From the NCBI GenBank assembly GCA_963825405.1, contig CAWGTB010000001.1, forward strand, positions 372,001 through 436,000: a DNA stretch of 64,000 nucleotides. The letters run 5' to 3'. The notes beneath the pieces were generated by a model. It ran no database searches. It was not told the DNA's origin and saw only the letters and a list, made by a program, of their open reading frames with translations. Of this stretch, positions 9,455-19,093 are shown piece by piece; the first letter of the stretch is position 1; the number at the start of each line of letters is the position of its first letter. The stretch is from JACPNO01 sp963825405. Lineage in GTDB: Bacteria; Acidobacteriota; Terriglobia; Bryobacterales; Bryobacteraceae. Position numbers and translations under genes: made by a program.

Positions 9455-10654
9455 TTAACGCAATATTCGCGCCAGCAATCCCACCGACTGGCGCTCCAGT
9501 TCCCCTTGCACCTTGAGCCGCGCCGAGTACATCGAGAGGCCCGCGGCAACCGTCCAGGTGGGGTCCAGCAGTTCATCCGGCCAATCCTCAATTCCGGTCG
9601 GCAGCCCGATTCTGGCCTGGCACCGCAACACACTCTCCGCGACATCGCACAGCGCGTTCAAGCGCGCGCCGCCGCCGGTCAGCACCACGCCGCCCACCAG
9701 CGAGCGTTCCATGCCGACGCGCATCAGTTCCTTGCGCACGAATTCAAACAGCTCGCGCGCGCGGGCTTCGATGATTTCGTTCAACATGCGGCGTGGCAGA
9801 TCGCGCGCTTCCCGATCCGGCCCGCCTTCCACTTCGATCACGCTATTGGCCGCTGTGAAGGCCGAGACCGCGCAGCCGAATTCTTCCTTGGCCATCAGCG
9901 CGTCTTCGTAATTGATGCGAAAGCCCAGCGCGACATCGCGCGTGAAATGGTCGGCGGAGACTTGCAGGCTCGAGGCTAGCTGCAAACTCTCGTCGTAAAA
10001 AACCACCACGTGCGTCGATTGCGCGCCGATATCCACCAGCGCCATTCCCTGCCGGCGGTCATCCGGCAGCACCGCCGCAAAGTGAGCGGCGATCGGATCG
10101 AAAACCGTTTCTTCCACCGCCAGGTGCGCCTGATTGATGGCGCCGACCAGGCAATTGTGTTCCCGAATGGACCCAGTGATCAGCAGCGCGTTGGCGTCCA
10201 GGCGCTGGCCCAGCATCTTGCGCGGATCGCGATGGCCGGGGTAGTTGTCCACCATGAAATCCTGGGGAAACAACTGCAGCACCATGCGATCTTCCTTGAG
10301 CGGAACGCTGGCGGCGCGGTCGATGGCGCGATTCACGTCGCGCTGCTGAATTTCGCGAGGCCGGTTCAGATCAATGCCGGCGCGGCTCACGGCTCCGCGA
10401 ACCTCGATGCCGCCAATGCCCACCACCGCCGATTCCACCGAGACTCCAGCGATGCGTTCGGCTTCGCGCACCACATCCAGCACCGTCTCGCTGATCGATT
10501 GCTGATCCGCGATTCGGCTCTTCACCCAGCCCCGTGATTCCGCATCCGCGTGGCCCAGGTACCGCAGATGCATATCTTCGACAATGCAAATGACACAGCG
10601 GGTCCGGGCGCCGCCCGGGTCGATTCCCACCGCCAGTGTTGGTTTATCAGTCAT
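9455..10654 (-). CDS. ftsA: Cell division protein FtsA
   Basis: FtsA is the actin-like membrane tether of the Z ring. The 399-residue protein shows the phosphate-1 motif VGIDPGGARTR (with Gly-Gly-Ala in place of the usual Gly-Thr/Ser-Thr), the phosphate-2 region ALVDIGAQSTHVVVF and the adenosine motif VVLTGGGARLNAL. It ends in LLARILR, a short amphipathic helix suited to membrane binding. It lies between ftsQ (3 bp upstream) and ftsZ, the standard order. No frameshift is seen. Confidence 0.95.
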   Translation of the reverse strand: MTDKPTLAVGIDPGGARTRCVICIVEDMHLRYLGHADAESRGWVKSRIADQQSISETVLDVVREAERIAGVSVESAVVGIGGIEVRGAVSRAGIDLNRPREIQQRDVNRAIDRAASVPLKEDRMVLQLFPQDFMVDNYPGHRDPRKMLGQRLDANALLITGSIREHNCLVGAINQAHLAVEETVFDPIAAHFAAVLPDDRRQGMALVDIGAQSTHVVVFYDESLQLASSLQVSADHFTRDVALGFRINYEDALMAKEEFGCAVSAFTAANSVIEVEGGPDREARDLPRRMLNEIIEARARELFEFVRKELMRVGMERSLVGGVVLTGGGARLNALCDVAESVLRCQARIGLPTGIEDWPDELLDPTWTVAAGLSMYSARLKVQGELERQSVGLLARILR

Positions 10655-10657
10655 GTA

Positions 10658-11443
10658 TTATTCCCGTGCGGTAATCCGGTCATCCAGCCGCAAATCGAAA
10701 ACCGGAGCCGCGGCGGAATGGCGGCGGACCTCCGGGTAATGCGTTAAAAAATTCTGCACGCGATTAGTAAAATTGCGATCGCCCAACATCAGTTCGACGG
10801 CTCGCCCCTGCACCTGCGCCACGATGGTGATGTCGCCCGTGCCGGAAGCCTCCACTTCGGAGATGTCTTTGGCGAACGGCCCTAGCTCGTCCATTACGTG
10901 CAGCATGGCGATCACGCGGCGGCGGCGCTCGGCGTCGGTATGCTCTTCGCGGATGCCGCGCAGGACGGGAAACTTGAATTTGGATTGTACTGGCTGCTCC
11001 AACAGCACGCCTTCCTCGTCGATCAGCAACACTCGCCCGTCACGCCCACGCGGCCGCGGCAGATTCACGAAGGCCACCGGCTTTCGCTCCGTTACGCGAA
11101 TAATCAACCGGTTGGGCCACACGCGCGATACCGAGGCGTCCTGCACCCAATCGATTCCCAACAGGCGTCGCCGGCGTTCGGCCAGCGGCGATTCAAAAAT
11201 GCTGCGCTCAAAATCGGCGTCGAAATTATGCAGCACTTTGGCGCGCGACGTGTACACCAGGCCTTCCATGATCAGGCCGTCGGCCCGCCGGTCGGGTCCG
11301 TGCAAAGTGAATCGCGCATCCCGCAAAGTGAACTGCCGGATTTTGTACATCACCGTCAGGCTGACGATCAGTACGCCGGTCCACAGAACTGCCCGCACCC
11401 AGAATCCCCAACCGAGCCCGGTCGATTTTTCCTCGCGCGCCAT
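10658..11443 (-). CDS. ftsQ: Cell division protein FtsQ/DivIB
   Basis: FtsQ links the Z ring to the septal peptidoglycan synthases. The 261-residue protein has a short basic cytoplasmic segment, one transmembrane helix around residues 14-30 (LWTGVLIVSLTVMYKI), a POTRA-like domain starting near residue 38, and the typical beta region (VSRVWPNRLIIRVTERKPVAFV) and LLIDEEGVLL. Only one base separates it from the murC stop, so the two are translationally linked. Sequence identity within this family is low; context makes the call strong. Confidence 0.92.
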   Translation of the reverse strand: MAREEKSTGLGWGFWVRAVLWTGVLIVSLTVMYKIRQFTLRDARFTLHGPDRRADGLIMEGLVYTSRAKVLHNFDADFERSIFESPLAERRRRLLGIDWVQDASVSRVWPNRLIIRVTERKPVAFVNLPRPRGRDGRVLLIDEEGVLLEQPVQSKFKFPVLRGIREEHTDAERRRRVIAMLHVMDELGPFAKDISEVEASGTGDITIVAQVQGRAVELMLGDRNFTNRVQNFLTHYPEVRRHSAAAPVFDLRLDDRITARE

Positions 11444-11444
11444 A

Positions 11445-12843
11445 TTAGTTCTTCGCCTCGCCGCTTTCGCGCGCCCGCAGACTGTTCAGAATCTGGTCGC
11501 CAGCCTGCCATACGCTGCCTGCGCCCAAGGTCAGCACCGCATCCCCCGGCTCTACGGCGTCGAGAACGGCTTGGATGCCGTGGTCCATCGTGCCCACATA
11601 TTCAGCCCAGCGATGGCCGAACTGCCGCAGCCGCTCCGCCATTACTTCGGCGGTGACTCCCTCGATCGGTTTTTCCGAGGCCGCGTAAATATCCATCAGA
11701 AACACGCCATCGGCTTGGAAGAACGAGCGCGCAAATTCGTCCATCAAATGAAACGAGCGGGTATAGCGATGCGGCTGAAACAAGGCCAGCACCCGCCGAT
11801 ATCCGCACAGGCGCGCCGCCGCGAGAGTAGCGCGAATTTCCGTGGGATGATGCCCGTAATCGTCGATCACCGTCACGCCCCATGCGGAATCGCGCACCTG
11901 GAAACGGCGGTCCACTCCGGTAAAAGCGGCTAGCCCTTCGCGGATCACGTCCGGTGCGACCTTCAACTCGAGCGCGACGGCGGTCGCCGCCATCGCGTTC
12001 AACACGTTGTGCTCGCCGGGCACGCCGACATGAAACCGGCCGATATCCGCGTCGCGGTACCGCAGGCAAAAGTCGCTCGCGAACTGCCCGCACTGGATTT
12101 GCGGCGGCCTTCAAGTCCGCCTGCGCACTGCGGCCGTACGTAATGATGCGCCGCCGGATCAGCGGGATGATGCCTTGCACATTTTCGTCGTCCAGACACA
12201 GCACCGCCGCGCCGTAGAACGGGACTTTGTTGACGAACTCGACAAAAGCCGCGCGGATATCGTCGAGCGATGAGTAGCAATCCAGATGTTCGCGGTCGAT
12301 GTTGGTCACGATCGCCAGGATCGGCGCGAGCTTCAGGAAGGAGCGGTCGCTCTCATCGGATTCCACCACCAGGAAATCGCTGCGGCCCACGCGTGCATTT
12401 GATCCGCCCATAGTCGCGACTTTCCCGCCCACCACCACTGTCGGATCCAGGCCGGCGTGATTGAGAATGGTCGCAATCATGGACGTCGTAGTCGTTTTGC
12501 CATGGCTGCCGGCCACAGCGATGCCATATTTGAGCCGCATCAGCTCGGCCAGCATCTCGCCGCGCGGGATCACCGGAAGCTGCAGACGACGCGCTTCCTG
12601 CACTTCCGGATTGTGCTCGTCGACCGCCGAACTCACCACCACCGCCTGCGCCCCGGCCACATTTGCCGCCGCGTGCCCCTCGTGGATGGTGGCGCCAAGG
12701 CCGGTCAGCCGCTCCGTCACCGGGCTCAGTTTGACGTCGGATCCGCTGATGACATGCCCCAGATTGAGCAGCACCTCGGCGATGCCGCTCATGCCGATTC
12801 CGCCGATTCCGATGAAATGGAGGTGCTGCCGGCTAAAAAACAT
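11445..12843 (-). CDS. murC: UDP-N-acetylmuramate--L-alanine ligase (one frameshift)
   Basis: MurC adds L-Ala to UDP-MurNAc using ATP. The repaired protein is about 465 residues. It shows HFIGIGGIGMSGIAEVLLN at the N-terminus (UDP-binding domain), the ATP loop VAGSHGKTTTTSMIA near residue 110, and the C-terminal FQPHRYTRS motif followed by DIYAASEKPI, which distinguish MurC from other Mur ligases. One extra base near 12100 breaks the frame between two well-conserved halves. Murein ligases MurC, D, E and F are all present in this cluster, but no murB or ddl gene follows murC; ftsQ does. Confidence 0.94.
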
Positions 12844-12879
12844 TTTAACCTCTTATTGTTTCGGCTTCTTCCGCCGCTG

Positions 12880-13959
12880 TCAACGTAAATCTCGGCTGGA
12901 AATCTCTTCCAGAATCTCCGCCGCCCTTACCGCCGCGCCCGGCCGCGCCCGCCGCCGCGCTGCCTCCCCCATGCGCTCGAGCGTATCCACGCCCGCCGCC
13001 AGTTCCCGCACCATTTCGAAGAGCTTCTCGCCGGTCCATTCCGAGTCCACCACCAGGCGCGCGGCGCCGGCCCTCTGGAACGCTTCGGCGTTGCGCAATT
13101 GATGCTGGTCGGCGGCGTGCGGAAACGGCACCAGGATCGACGCCCGTCCCGCCGCCGCCACCTCCGCCACCGCCCCCGCGCCCGCGCGGCAAATCAGCAA
13201 ATCAGCTGCAGCGAATGCGGACGGCATGTCTTCGATGAAATCTTTCACTTCCCCGGCCAACCCGCTATCGGTGAATTCCGCGGCCAGTTCCGGCGCTGCC
13301 GCCCGCCCGGCTTGCAGCACGAACCGTATCGGAAATCCCGCCTGGCGAAATAGACGCCAGCTCTCGCGCGCCGCCCGGTTCAGCGTCCGCGACCCCTGGC
13401 TGCCGCCTGTAACCAGTAAGCTGAACACGCCCACCCGCGGCTTGGGCGGAATCGAAAAAAATTCCTCGCGCACCGGCAGTCCAGTCTGCTCGGTCTTGCC
13501 GTGCGGAAAATAAATGGACGATTCCGGGAAGCTCACCAGCGCCCGCGTTGCCAGCCGCCCCATACGCCGGTTGGTAAATCCCGGCACCGCGTTCGGCTCC
13601 ATCACCACCACCGGAATCCGGCCCGCCAGCGCCGCAATCACCGTCGGCCCCGCCACGTAACCTCCCATGCTGTACACCGCCGCCGGCCGCCGCGCGCGAA
13701 ACCGCCGCGCTGTCTGAAAAATCGCCGCGGGCAATTGCCATAGCGTGCGTGCCATTTGCGCCATCCCCACACGGTTCAGACCACCAATTTCGATCAGCTC
13801 CAGCGGGAAGCCTTCTTTCGGAACCAGACGTGTCTCCAGCCCGGTTCGCGACCCGATGAACTCGACTTCGTGCCCTCGCCGCCGCAACTCGCGTGCCACG
13901 GCCAGCGCCGGGATTACGTGCCCGCCTGTGCCGCCCGCCGCCATGATAAAAAGAGCCAC
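12880..13959 (-). CDS. murG: UDP-N-acetylglucosamine:lipid I GlcNAc transferase MurG
   Basis: MurG transfers GlcNAc onto lipid I to make lipid II at the inner face of the cytoplasmic membrane. The 359-residue protein carries the G-loop AAGGTGGHVIPALAVA at the N-terminus, the second Gly-rich loop MGGYVAGPTVIAA, VVMEPNAVPGFTNR, and the C-terminal donor-binding region LICRAGAGAVAEVAAAG with PFPHAADQHQLRNAE. The usual SG/GG motif in the third loop reads VTGGSQGSRTLN. It lies between ftsW (7 bp upstream) and murC (36 bp downstream). No frameshift is present. Confidence 0.97.
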   Translation of the reverse strand: MALFIMAAGGTGGHVIPALAVARELRRRGHEVEFIGSRTGLETRLVPKEGFPLELIEIGGLNRVGMAQMARTLWQLPAAIFQTARRFRARRPAAVYSMGGYVAGPTVIAALAGRIPVVVMEPNAVPGFTNRRMGRLATRALVSFPESSIYFPHGKTEQTGLPVREEFFSIPPKPRVGVFSLLVTGGSQGSRTLNRAARESWRLFRQAGFPIRFVLQAGRAAAPELAAEFTDSGLAGEVKDFIEDMPSAFAAADLLICRAGAGAVAEVAAAGRASILVPFPHAADQHQLRNAEAFQRAGAARLVVDSEWTGEKLFEMVRELAAGVDTLERMGEAARRRARPGAAVRAAEILEEISSRDLR

Positions 13960-13966
13960 CCGGGTC

Positions 13967-15106
13967 CTATCCCGCGTGCTCTGAAACGTTCATAAGGATC
14001 CCGAGCGAGGCCAGCGTGCTCACCAGCGAACTGCCGCCGGAGCTGATCATCGGCAGCGGAATCCCCTTGTTGGGCATCATGCTCAGCACCACGCTCATGT
14101 TCATGAAGCCTTGAAAAACCAGCATCGCGGTGATGCCGAGCGCCACATAGCGGCCGAAATCGTCGCGCACCAGCACCGCCGTGCGCAGGCCGCGCCAGAG
14201 AATCACCACGAACGCCGCGAGCACGGCCAGCGATCCGAATAATCCCAGCTCTTCGCCGATCACCGCGTAGATGAAGTCGGTGTGCGCCTCCGGCAAATAC
14301 AGCAGCTTCTGCTTGCCTTGCATCAGCCCCAGTCCCCACAGCCCGCCGGCCCCAACGGCGATTTTAGATTGCTCCGCCTGATAGCCGGTGTCGCGCGACG
14401 TCGTCGATTGCAGCAAGTACGCCTTCAGTTTTCCGCCATGGTCCATGCGGTCGAGCATCTTGTATTCGGGATCCACATACTGAATCACGCGCGCCAGGCG
14501 ATAGGGTTTCGAAGCCACTAGAAAAAGACCGCCCATGCAGCAGACCGTCGCCGCAATGATGAAGTAACGCCGCTCCAGGCCCGCGACGACAAACACCACC
14601 GCCGCCGTCGCCGCAAGGACTACCGCCGTTCCCAGATCGGCAATGCCGACAATCACAGTAACCACTCCCACGGTCATCGCAATCGGCGCCAGCGTGTAAT
14701 GCGTGTTGATGGCTTTCGCCCGCAACGCGACAAAGAACGCCAGGAAAATAATGAGCGCCGGCTTGGCCAGTTCCGAGGGCTGAATGCCCACCGGCCCCAG
14801 GCGCAGCCAGCGATGATGTTGCCCATCCGCGAAGTAAACCGCCAACAGCAGGAGGAACGTGAGCCCGATTGCGGTAAATGCGACCACAGGATGCTGCAGC
14901 CGCTGGTACGGCGTGCGTTTCAGCGCCATCATGAGGACGAAAGCCACCGCCATCCACGCCAGTTGGCGCCACAGGAAGTGCAGCGACGAGCCGAATTTCA
15001 GCTCCGCCATCACCGACGACGCGCTATAAACCATCAGGACCCCGAACAATACCGTCGCCAGCACGGTGGCGAAGAGGATGCTGTCCGTTTTCAATTTTTG
15101 CGCCAT
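13967..15106 (-). CDS. ftsW: Lipid II polymerase / division protein FtsW (SEDS family)
   Basis: FtsW is the septal peptidoglycan glycosyltransferase working with FtsI. The 379-residue protein is polytopic with about ten membrane spans. SEDS landmarks include VYSASSVMAEL near the N-terminus, LGPVGIQPSELAKPALI (the catalytic-loop region), VAVGAGGLWGLGLMQGKQKLLYLPEAHTDFIYAVIGEELG, and the closing GGSSLVSTLASLGILMNVSEH. The start at MAQKLKTD was chosen because it follows the murD stop by one base and matches the family's short cytoplasmic N-terminus; the frame is open further upstream inside murD but that is not plausible. Confidence 0.95.
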   Translation of the reverse strand: MAQKLKTDSILFATVLATVLFGVLMVYSASSVMAELKFGSSLHFLWRQLAWMAVAFVLMMALKRTPYQRLQHPVVAFTAIGLTFLLLLAVYFADGQHHRWLRLGPVGIQPSELAKPALIIFLAFFVALRAKAINTHYTLAPIAMTVGVVTVIVGIADLGTAVVLAATAAVVFVVAGLERRYFIIAATVCCMGGLFLVASKPYRLARVIQYVDPEYKMLDRMDHGGKLKAYLLQSTTSRDTGYQAEQSKIAVGAGGLWGLGLMQGKQKLLYLPEAHTDFIYAVIGEELGLFGSLAVLAAFVVILWRGLRTAVLVRDDFGRYVALGITAMLVFQGFMNMSVVLSMMPNKGIPLPMISSGGSSLVSTLASLGILMNVSEHAG

Positions 15107-15107
15107 G

Positions 15108-16442
15108 TCAGTTCTTGCTCTCCAGTTCCTGCACCAGGGTCTTGAACACTCTTCCGCGATGCTCGTAGTTTTGAAATTGATCGAAGCTGGCGCACGCCGG
15201 CGCGAGTAATACGGTTTCGCCGGGACGCGCCGCCGCATAAGCTTCGCGCACCGCCGTGTCCAGAGTTTTGGCATCCACCAGCGGAACGGCGCCCTGAATC
15301 TGTTCGCTAATTTTGGGCGCCGCCGCGCCGATCAGCAGCGCGGCGCGAGCTTTCGCGGCCAGCGGCACTCGCAGCACGGTGTAGTCACTGCCCTTGTCTT
15401 TGCCGCCCAGAATCACCCACAACCCGCCCGCGAAAGCGTCCAGAGCTTTGAGCGTGGCGTCGACGTTGGTAGCTTTTGAATCGTTGTAAAAGTCCACGCC
15501 GTCGAGCGTCCGCACGAATTCCAGGCGGTGCTCCACCGCGCGAAACGTGCTCACCGCGGAAGCAATGGCCTTCAAACTCACGCCCGCCAGATGTGCCGCC
15601 GCGGCCGCCGCCATTGTGTTTTCGACGTTATGCATCCCGCGAATCGGAATCTCAGCAGCCGGCATCAGCGTTTCGCCGTTGAACCGGATCGTACCCTCTT
15701 CCAGCCAGACGCCAGGATCGACCGCGCGCCGGCTGCTGAACCAAACTGGTTGAGCTCGTGTGTGCGCCGCATACGCCACGCAGACCGCGTCTTCAGCGTT
15801 GAGCACGGCGAAATCTTCCGGCTTCTGATTCTCGAACAGGCGCCCCTTGGCGTCCGCATAGGCGGCGAAGGTGCCGTGCCGGTCCAGATGATCCGGCGTG
15901 ACGTTCAACGCAGCGCCAATGTGTGCGCGAAACTCGCGAATGGTTTCGAGCTGGAAGCTGGAAAGCTCCAGCACGTTCCATTGGTCGTCGCGCGAGGCAT
16001 CGATCATCGTGGTCGCTGGCGTTCCGATATTGCCGCCCACCTGCACCAGCGCCCCGGCTTCGCGCAGAATATGGCCTACAAGCGCCGTGGTAGTGGTCTT
16101 GCCATTCGATCCGGTGATACCAATAATCGGGCCTTTCAGAAACGCCGCCGCCAGTTCCACTTCGCCGATCACGTCCACGCCGCGCGCTCGCGCTTCGTCC
16201 AGCGGCGCCAGATGAGCCGGCACCCCAGGCGAAAGCACGATCAGGTCGCAGTGGAGGAATTCCTGAGGCGCTTGCCAAGCGAAGGGCACACGCAATTGCT
16301 CGAGCCGCAGGGCAGTCTCAGGCGCAGGCGCGTCGAGATCAATAGCCCGGACAGTCGCCCCGTGTTTCACCAAGAGCTCCGCCGAAGCCAGCCCGGATTT
16401 CCCCAAGCCCACCACCAAAGCGTTCCTGCCTTCCAATTCCAA
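15108..16442 (-). CDS. murD: UDP-N-acetylmuramoyl-L-alanine--D-glutamate ligase
   Basis: MurD adds D-Glu to UDP-MurNAc-L-Ala. The 444-residue protein shows ALVVGLGKSGLASAELL at the N-terminus, the ATP loop GITGSNGKTTTTALVGHIL near residue 115, LELSSFQLE, and the DSKATNVDAT motif, all specific to MurD. Translation appears to start at a TTG, with an AGAAGG ribosome-binding sequence six bases upstream. That sequence lies inside a truncated palindromic repeat arm, part of a tandem duplication that has remodelled the mraY-murD junction. The gene itself is intact. Confidence 0.95.
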   Translation of the reverse strand: MELEGRNALVVGLGKSGLASAELLVKHGATVRAIDLDAPAPETALRLEQLRVPFAWQAPQEFLHCDLIVLSPGVPAHLAPLDEARARGVDVIGEVELAAAFLKGPIIGITGSNGKTTTTALVGHILREAGALVQVGGNIGTPATTMIDASRDDQWNVLELSSFQLETIREFRAHIGAALNVTPDHLDRHGTFAAYADAKGRLFENQKPEDFAVLNAEDAVCVAYAAHTRAQPVWFSSRRAVDPGVWLEEGTIRFNGETLMPAAEIPIRGMHNVENTMAAAAAAHLAGVSLKAIASAVSTFRAVEHRLEFVRTLDGVDFYNDSKATNVDATLKALDAFAGGLWVILGGKDKGSDYTVLRVPLAAKARAALLIGAAAPKISEQIQGAVPLVDAKTLDTAVREAYAAARPGETVLLAPACASFDQFQNYEHRGRVFKTLVQELESKN

Positions 16443-16651
16443 CTCTTGCCTTCTCCGCGTTCTCTGCGTCCGATGTAGGGGCGGGTTTCAGACCCGCCCT
16501 TCTTGCCCTACCTCAATTTCAAAGTCGTCAACGGAAGCCTGGACGTTAACGCCGCGCTTCGCCCACCAACTCCAACTTTTTCTTCTCCGCGTTCTCTGCG
16601 TCTCTGCGAGAAATGTTTTTCTTTCCCTACCTCAACTTCAAAGTCGTCAAA
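16431..16651. repeat. Imperfect tandem duplication of the mraY-murD junction carrying palindromic-repeat arms (copy 2)
   Basis: Two related blocks, 16431-16531 and 16563-16651, each run from a murD-like 5' end through a spacer to an mraY 3' end. The second block includes the true mraY stop region; the first contains an out-of-context copy of that tail (16503-16531, with the same TTGAGGTAG ending). The murD head copy near 16563-16580 ends at a stop after a few codons. The spacer of one block is a single palindromic-repeat arm (CGTTCTCTGCGTCTCTGCG). In the other block most of that arm is replaced by a different palindrome, GTAGGGGCGGGTTTCAGACC and its complement, at 16475-16505. The region contains no gene of its own. 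Confidence 0.85.
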
Positions 16652-17760
16652 GCAAATAGCGCCATCACCAGCCCCGCAATCCAAAACCGAGCAATGATTT
16701 TCGATTCCTGCCAGCCCAGCGCTTCGAAGTGATGATGCAGCGGCGCCATTTTAAAAATTCGCTTGCCACGCAGTTTATAGCTCCCCACCTGCAGGATCAC
16801 CGACAACGCCTCGATCACAAAAACCCCTCCAATGAACACCAGCAAAATTTCCTGCTTGATTAGAATCGCGATCACCGCCATCGCGCCGCCCAGTCCCAGC
16901 GACCCCACGTCGCCCATGAAAACTTCCGCCGGATGCGCGTTGTACCAGAGGAATCCCAGGCTCGCGCCGGTCATCGATCCGCAGAAGATGGTCAACTCCG
17001 AGGTGTGCGGGCTGCGCTCCAGTTGCAGGTAACTCGCCAGTTCGGCGTGGCCGCCGGCGTAAGTCAAAATCGTCAGCGCTCCGGACGCAATCACCATCAG
17101 GCCAATAGCCAGGCCATCCAAACCGTCCGTCAGATTCACCGCGTTCGAAGACCCCACCACCACCAGCGCCAGAAACAAAAAGAACGGCACGAAAGCCAGT
17201 GGAAACAGGTAGGGATGGGCGAGAAACGTGTCGATCAGCAAGTCCGGCTTGTACTGCTTCAGAAAAGGCACGTTGATCTTGGTGTTGTACATGCCGTGAA
17301 CATTCATGACGAGAAGAAGGCTCGCCAGGCCGAACGCCACGCCAATCTGCAGCAGAAATTTCGCGCGCGCGGTAAGCCCCAGATTGCGCCGCCGCGAAAC
17401 CTTCAGGTAATCGTCGGCGAAGCCAATGGCCGCGTTCGCCAGCAAACCCAGGATCGCAATCCAGACGTACAGAAACCGCAAATCCGCCCATAGCAGCGTG
17501 GGAATCACGATGGAGATAACGATCAGCACGCCGCCCATCGTGGGCGTGCCTTCCTTCTTCTGATGCGATTTCGGACCGTCTTCGCGGATGTGCTGCTTGA
17601 TCTGAAACGAGCGCAGTTTCGCAATCAGCCACGGCCCCAGCACAATGCACAGAAACAGCGCCGTCAGGCTGGCAAACGCTGTGCGAAACGTCACGTAGCG
17701 AAACACGCGGAACGGGCTGACGTAGGGAAAAAGGCGTTCGTAGAGCAAATAGTAGAGCAT
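16627..17760 (-). CDS. mraY: Phospho-N-acetylmuramoyl-pentapeptide transferase MraY
   Basis: MraY moves phospho-MurNAc-pentapeptide onto undecaprenyl phosphate, giving lipid I. The 377-residue protein is polytopic. It shows the family motifs KKEGTPTMGGVLI, FADDYLKV, NAVNLTDGLDGLAIG, GDVGSLGLGGAMA and MAPLHHHFEALGW, covering the catalytic Asp pair, the third catalytic Asp and the conserved HHHxE loop. Its start directly abuts the murF stop. Its last nine codons are duplicated about 120 bp further downstream. Confidence 0.97.
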   Translation of the reverse strand: MLYYLLYERLFPYVSPFRVFRYVTFRTAFASLTALFLCIVLGPWLIAKLRSFQIKQHIREDGPKSHQKKEGTPTMGGVLIVISIVIPTLLWADLRFLYVWIAILGLLANAAIGFADDYLKVSRRRNLGLTARAKFLLQIGVAFGLASLLLVMNVHGMYNTKINVPFLKQYKPDLLIDTFLAHPYLFPLAFVPFFLFLALVVVGSSNAVNLTDGLDGLAIGLMVIASGALTILTYAGGHAELASYLQLERSPHTSELTIFCGSMTGASLGFLWYNAHPAEVFMGDVGSLGLGGAMAVIAILIKQEILLVFIGGVFVIEALSVILQVGSYKLRGKRIFKMAPLHHHFEALGWQESKIIARFWIAGLVMALFALTTLKLR

Positions 17761-19092
17761 TTAAGCCATCACCTTTTCCAGGGCGCGTTCCACTTGTACG
17801 CCGCGCGAGCCTTTGAACAGGACCGCGTCGCCGGGCTGAATAATAGCGCGCACGAATTCGCCGGCGGTCGCGGAATCTTGGAAAAAATGTCCCGCCAATC
17901 CGGCGCGCTCGGCTTCTTCCACGATGCAGCGCGCATCGCCGCGAATGCCGATAACCACGTCAATTCCGCGCTCGGCGGCGTAGCGGCCCACGCCGCGATG
18001 CAATTCCTCGGAAGCGCGGCCCAGTTCCAGCATCTCGCCCAGTACAGCGATCCGGCGCTGCGCCGGTGTCTCCCGGAGCACATCCAGCATGGCGCGCGCG
18101 GCTTCGGGGTTGGAGTTGTAGCAATCGTTCAGCAGGATCGCGCCATTTCTTTCGATGCGCTCCCCGCGCATGCGGCCCGGCGTCAGACTACGCACGGCGT
18201 CGCGCAGTTTCTCCGGCGCGATGTCGAACATGCGCGCTACCGCCAGCCCCGCCAGTACGTTCGAAACGCCATGCCGCCCTGCCAGAGGACTCTCGAAACA
18301 GACGCCGCCAGAACGAAACCGAGCGCCATCCGGCTCGAACGCAACTTCCTCAGCGCGCACGTCAGCGTTCTCGCCGAAACCAAACGTAACCACCGGCCCG
18401 GCGTGGATCTGGCGAAACGCAGCCACCCGGGGATCATCGGCATTCAGCACGGCAATGCCGCCTGGCCGCAGCCCTTCGATCAATTCCCGCTTGGCCAGAG
18501 CCACGTCGTCGATCGTCGCGAAGTTCTCCGTGTGCGCGTACCCCACGTTAGTCACGACACCAATATCCGGCGCGGCGATCCGCGCCAGTTCCCGAATCTC
18601 GCCGGCGTGGTTCATGCCCATTTCGAGCACCGCAACCCGCGCGCCATCCGGCAGGCGAAGGATGGAAAGCGGGACGCCGAAATGGTTGTTCAGGTTCCCA
18701 ACAGTTTTCCCGACTTCGAATTGCGACGCCAGCAGGTGAGCGATGACGTCCTTGGTAGTCGTCTTACCCGCGCTGCCGGTCACGCCGATGACTCTGCCGC
18801 CCCACGTTTGTCGGGCCCAGGCAGCTAAGGTCTGTAAAGCCGCCAGAGTATCTTTTACGCGGATTTCGCGCGGCCCTCCGTCCGCACGTTCGACAACCAC
18901 TGCCACCGCGCCTTTTTCGAACGCGGCGTCAACATAAACGTGCCCATCGTGCACCGGACCACGCAGCGCGAAAAAAAGATCGCCTGCTTGCAACGTGCGC
19001 GAATCAATGCTCCAACCCGTCACCGCCACGTTCGGCAGCACGCCCGCCTGCTCCGCGAGCACATGCGTCACGTCGCCCAATGAGATGGTCAT
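17761..19092 (-). CDS. murF: UDP-N-acetylmuramoyl-tripeptide--D-alanyl-D-alanine ligase
   Basis: MurF adds the D-Ala-D-Ala dipeptide to UDP-MurNAc-tripeptide. The protein is 443 residues from the start at MTISLGDVTH, which lies one base beyond the murE stop; a longer open frame upstream is not supported. It carries DSRTLQAGDLFFALRG (murF/murE N-domain), the ATP loop GVTGSAGKTTTKDVIAHLL near residue 110, NLNNHFGVPLS, LEMGMNHAGEI and LNDCYNSNPEAARAML. No frameshift is present. Confidence 0.96.
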   Translation of the reverse strand: MTISLGDVTHVLAEQAGVLPNVAVTGWSIDSRTLQAGDLFFALRGPVHDGHVYVDAAFEKGAVAVVVERADGGPREIRVKDTLAALQTLAAWARQTWGGRVIGVTGSAGKTTTKDVIAHLLASQFEVGKTVGNLNNHFGVPLSILRLPDGARVAVLEMGMNHAGEIRELARIAAPDIGVVTNVGYAHTENFATIDDVALAKRELIEGLRPGGIAVLNADDPRVAAFRQIHAGPVVTFGFGENADVRAEEVAFEPDGARFRSGGVCFESPLAGRHGVSNVLAGLAVARMFDIAPEKLRDAVRSLTPGRMRGERIERNGAILLNDCYNSNPEAARAMLDVLRETPAQRRIAVLGEMLELGRASEELHRGVGRYAAERGIDVVIGIRGDARCIVEEAERAGLAGHFFQDSATAGEFVRAIIQPGDAVLFKGSRGVQVERALEKVMA

Positions 19093-19093
19093 G

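Noticed and set aside
13914..14339. Minus-strand Gly/Ala/Arg-rich open frames inside the dcw cluster
   Set aside because: They are out-of-frame readings of ftsW, murG and neighbours, which have complete conserved frames.
16431..16651. Possible short CRISPR-like array from repeated CTCTGCG units
   Set aside because: The repeats are palindromic arms of one intergenic family, with no regular spacers and no cas genes.
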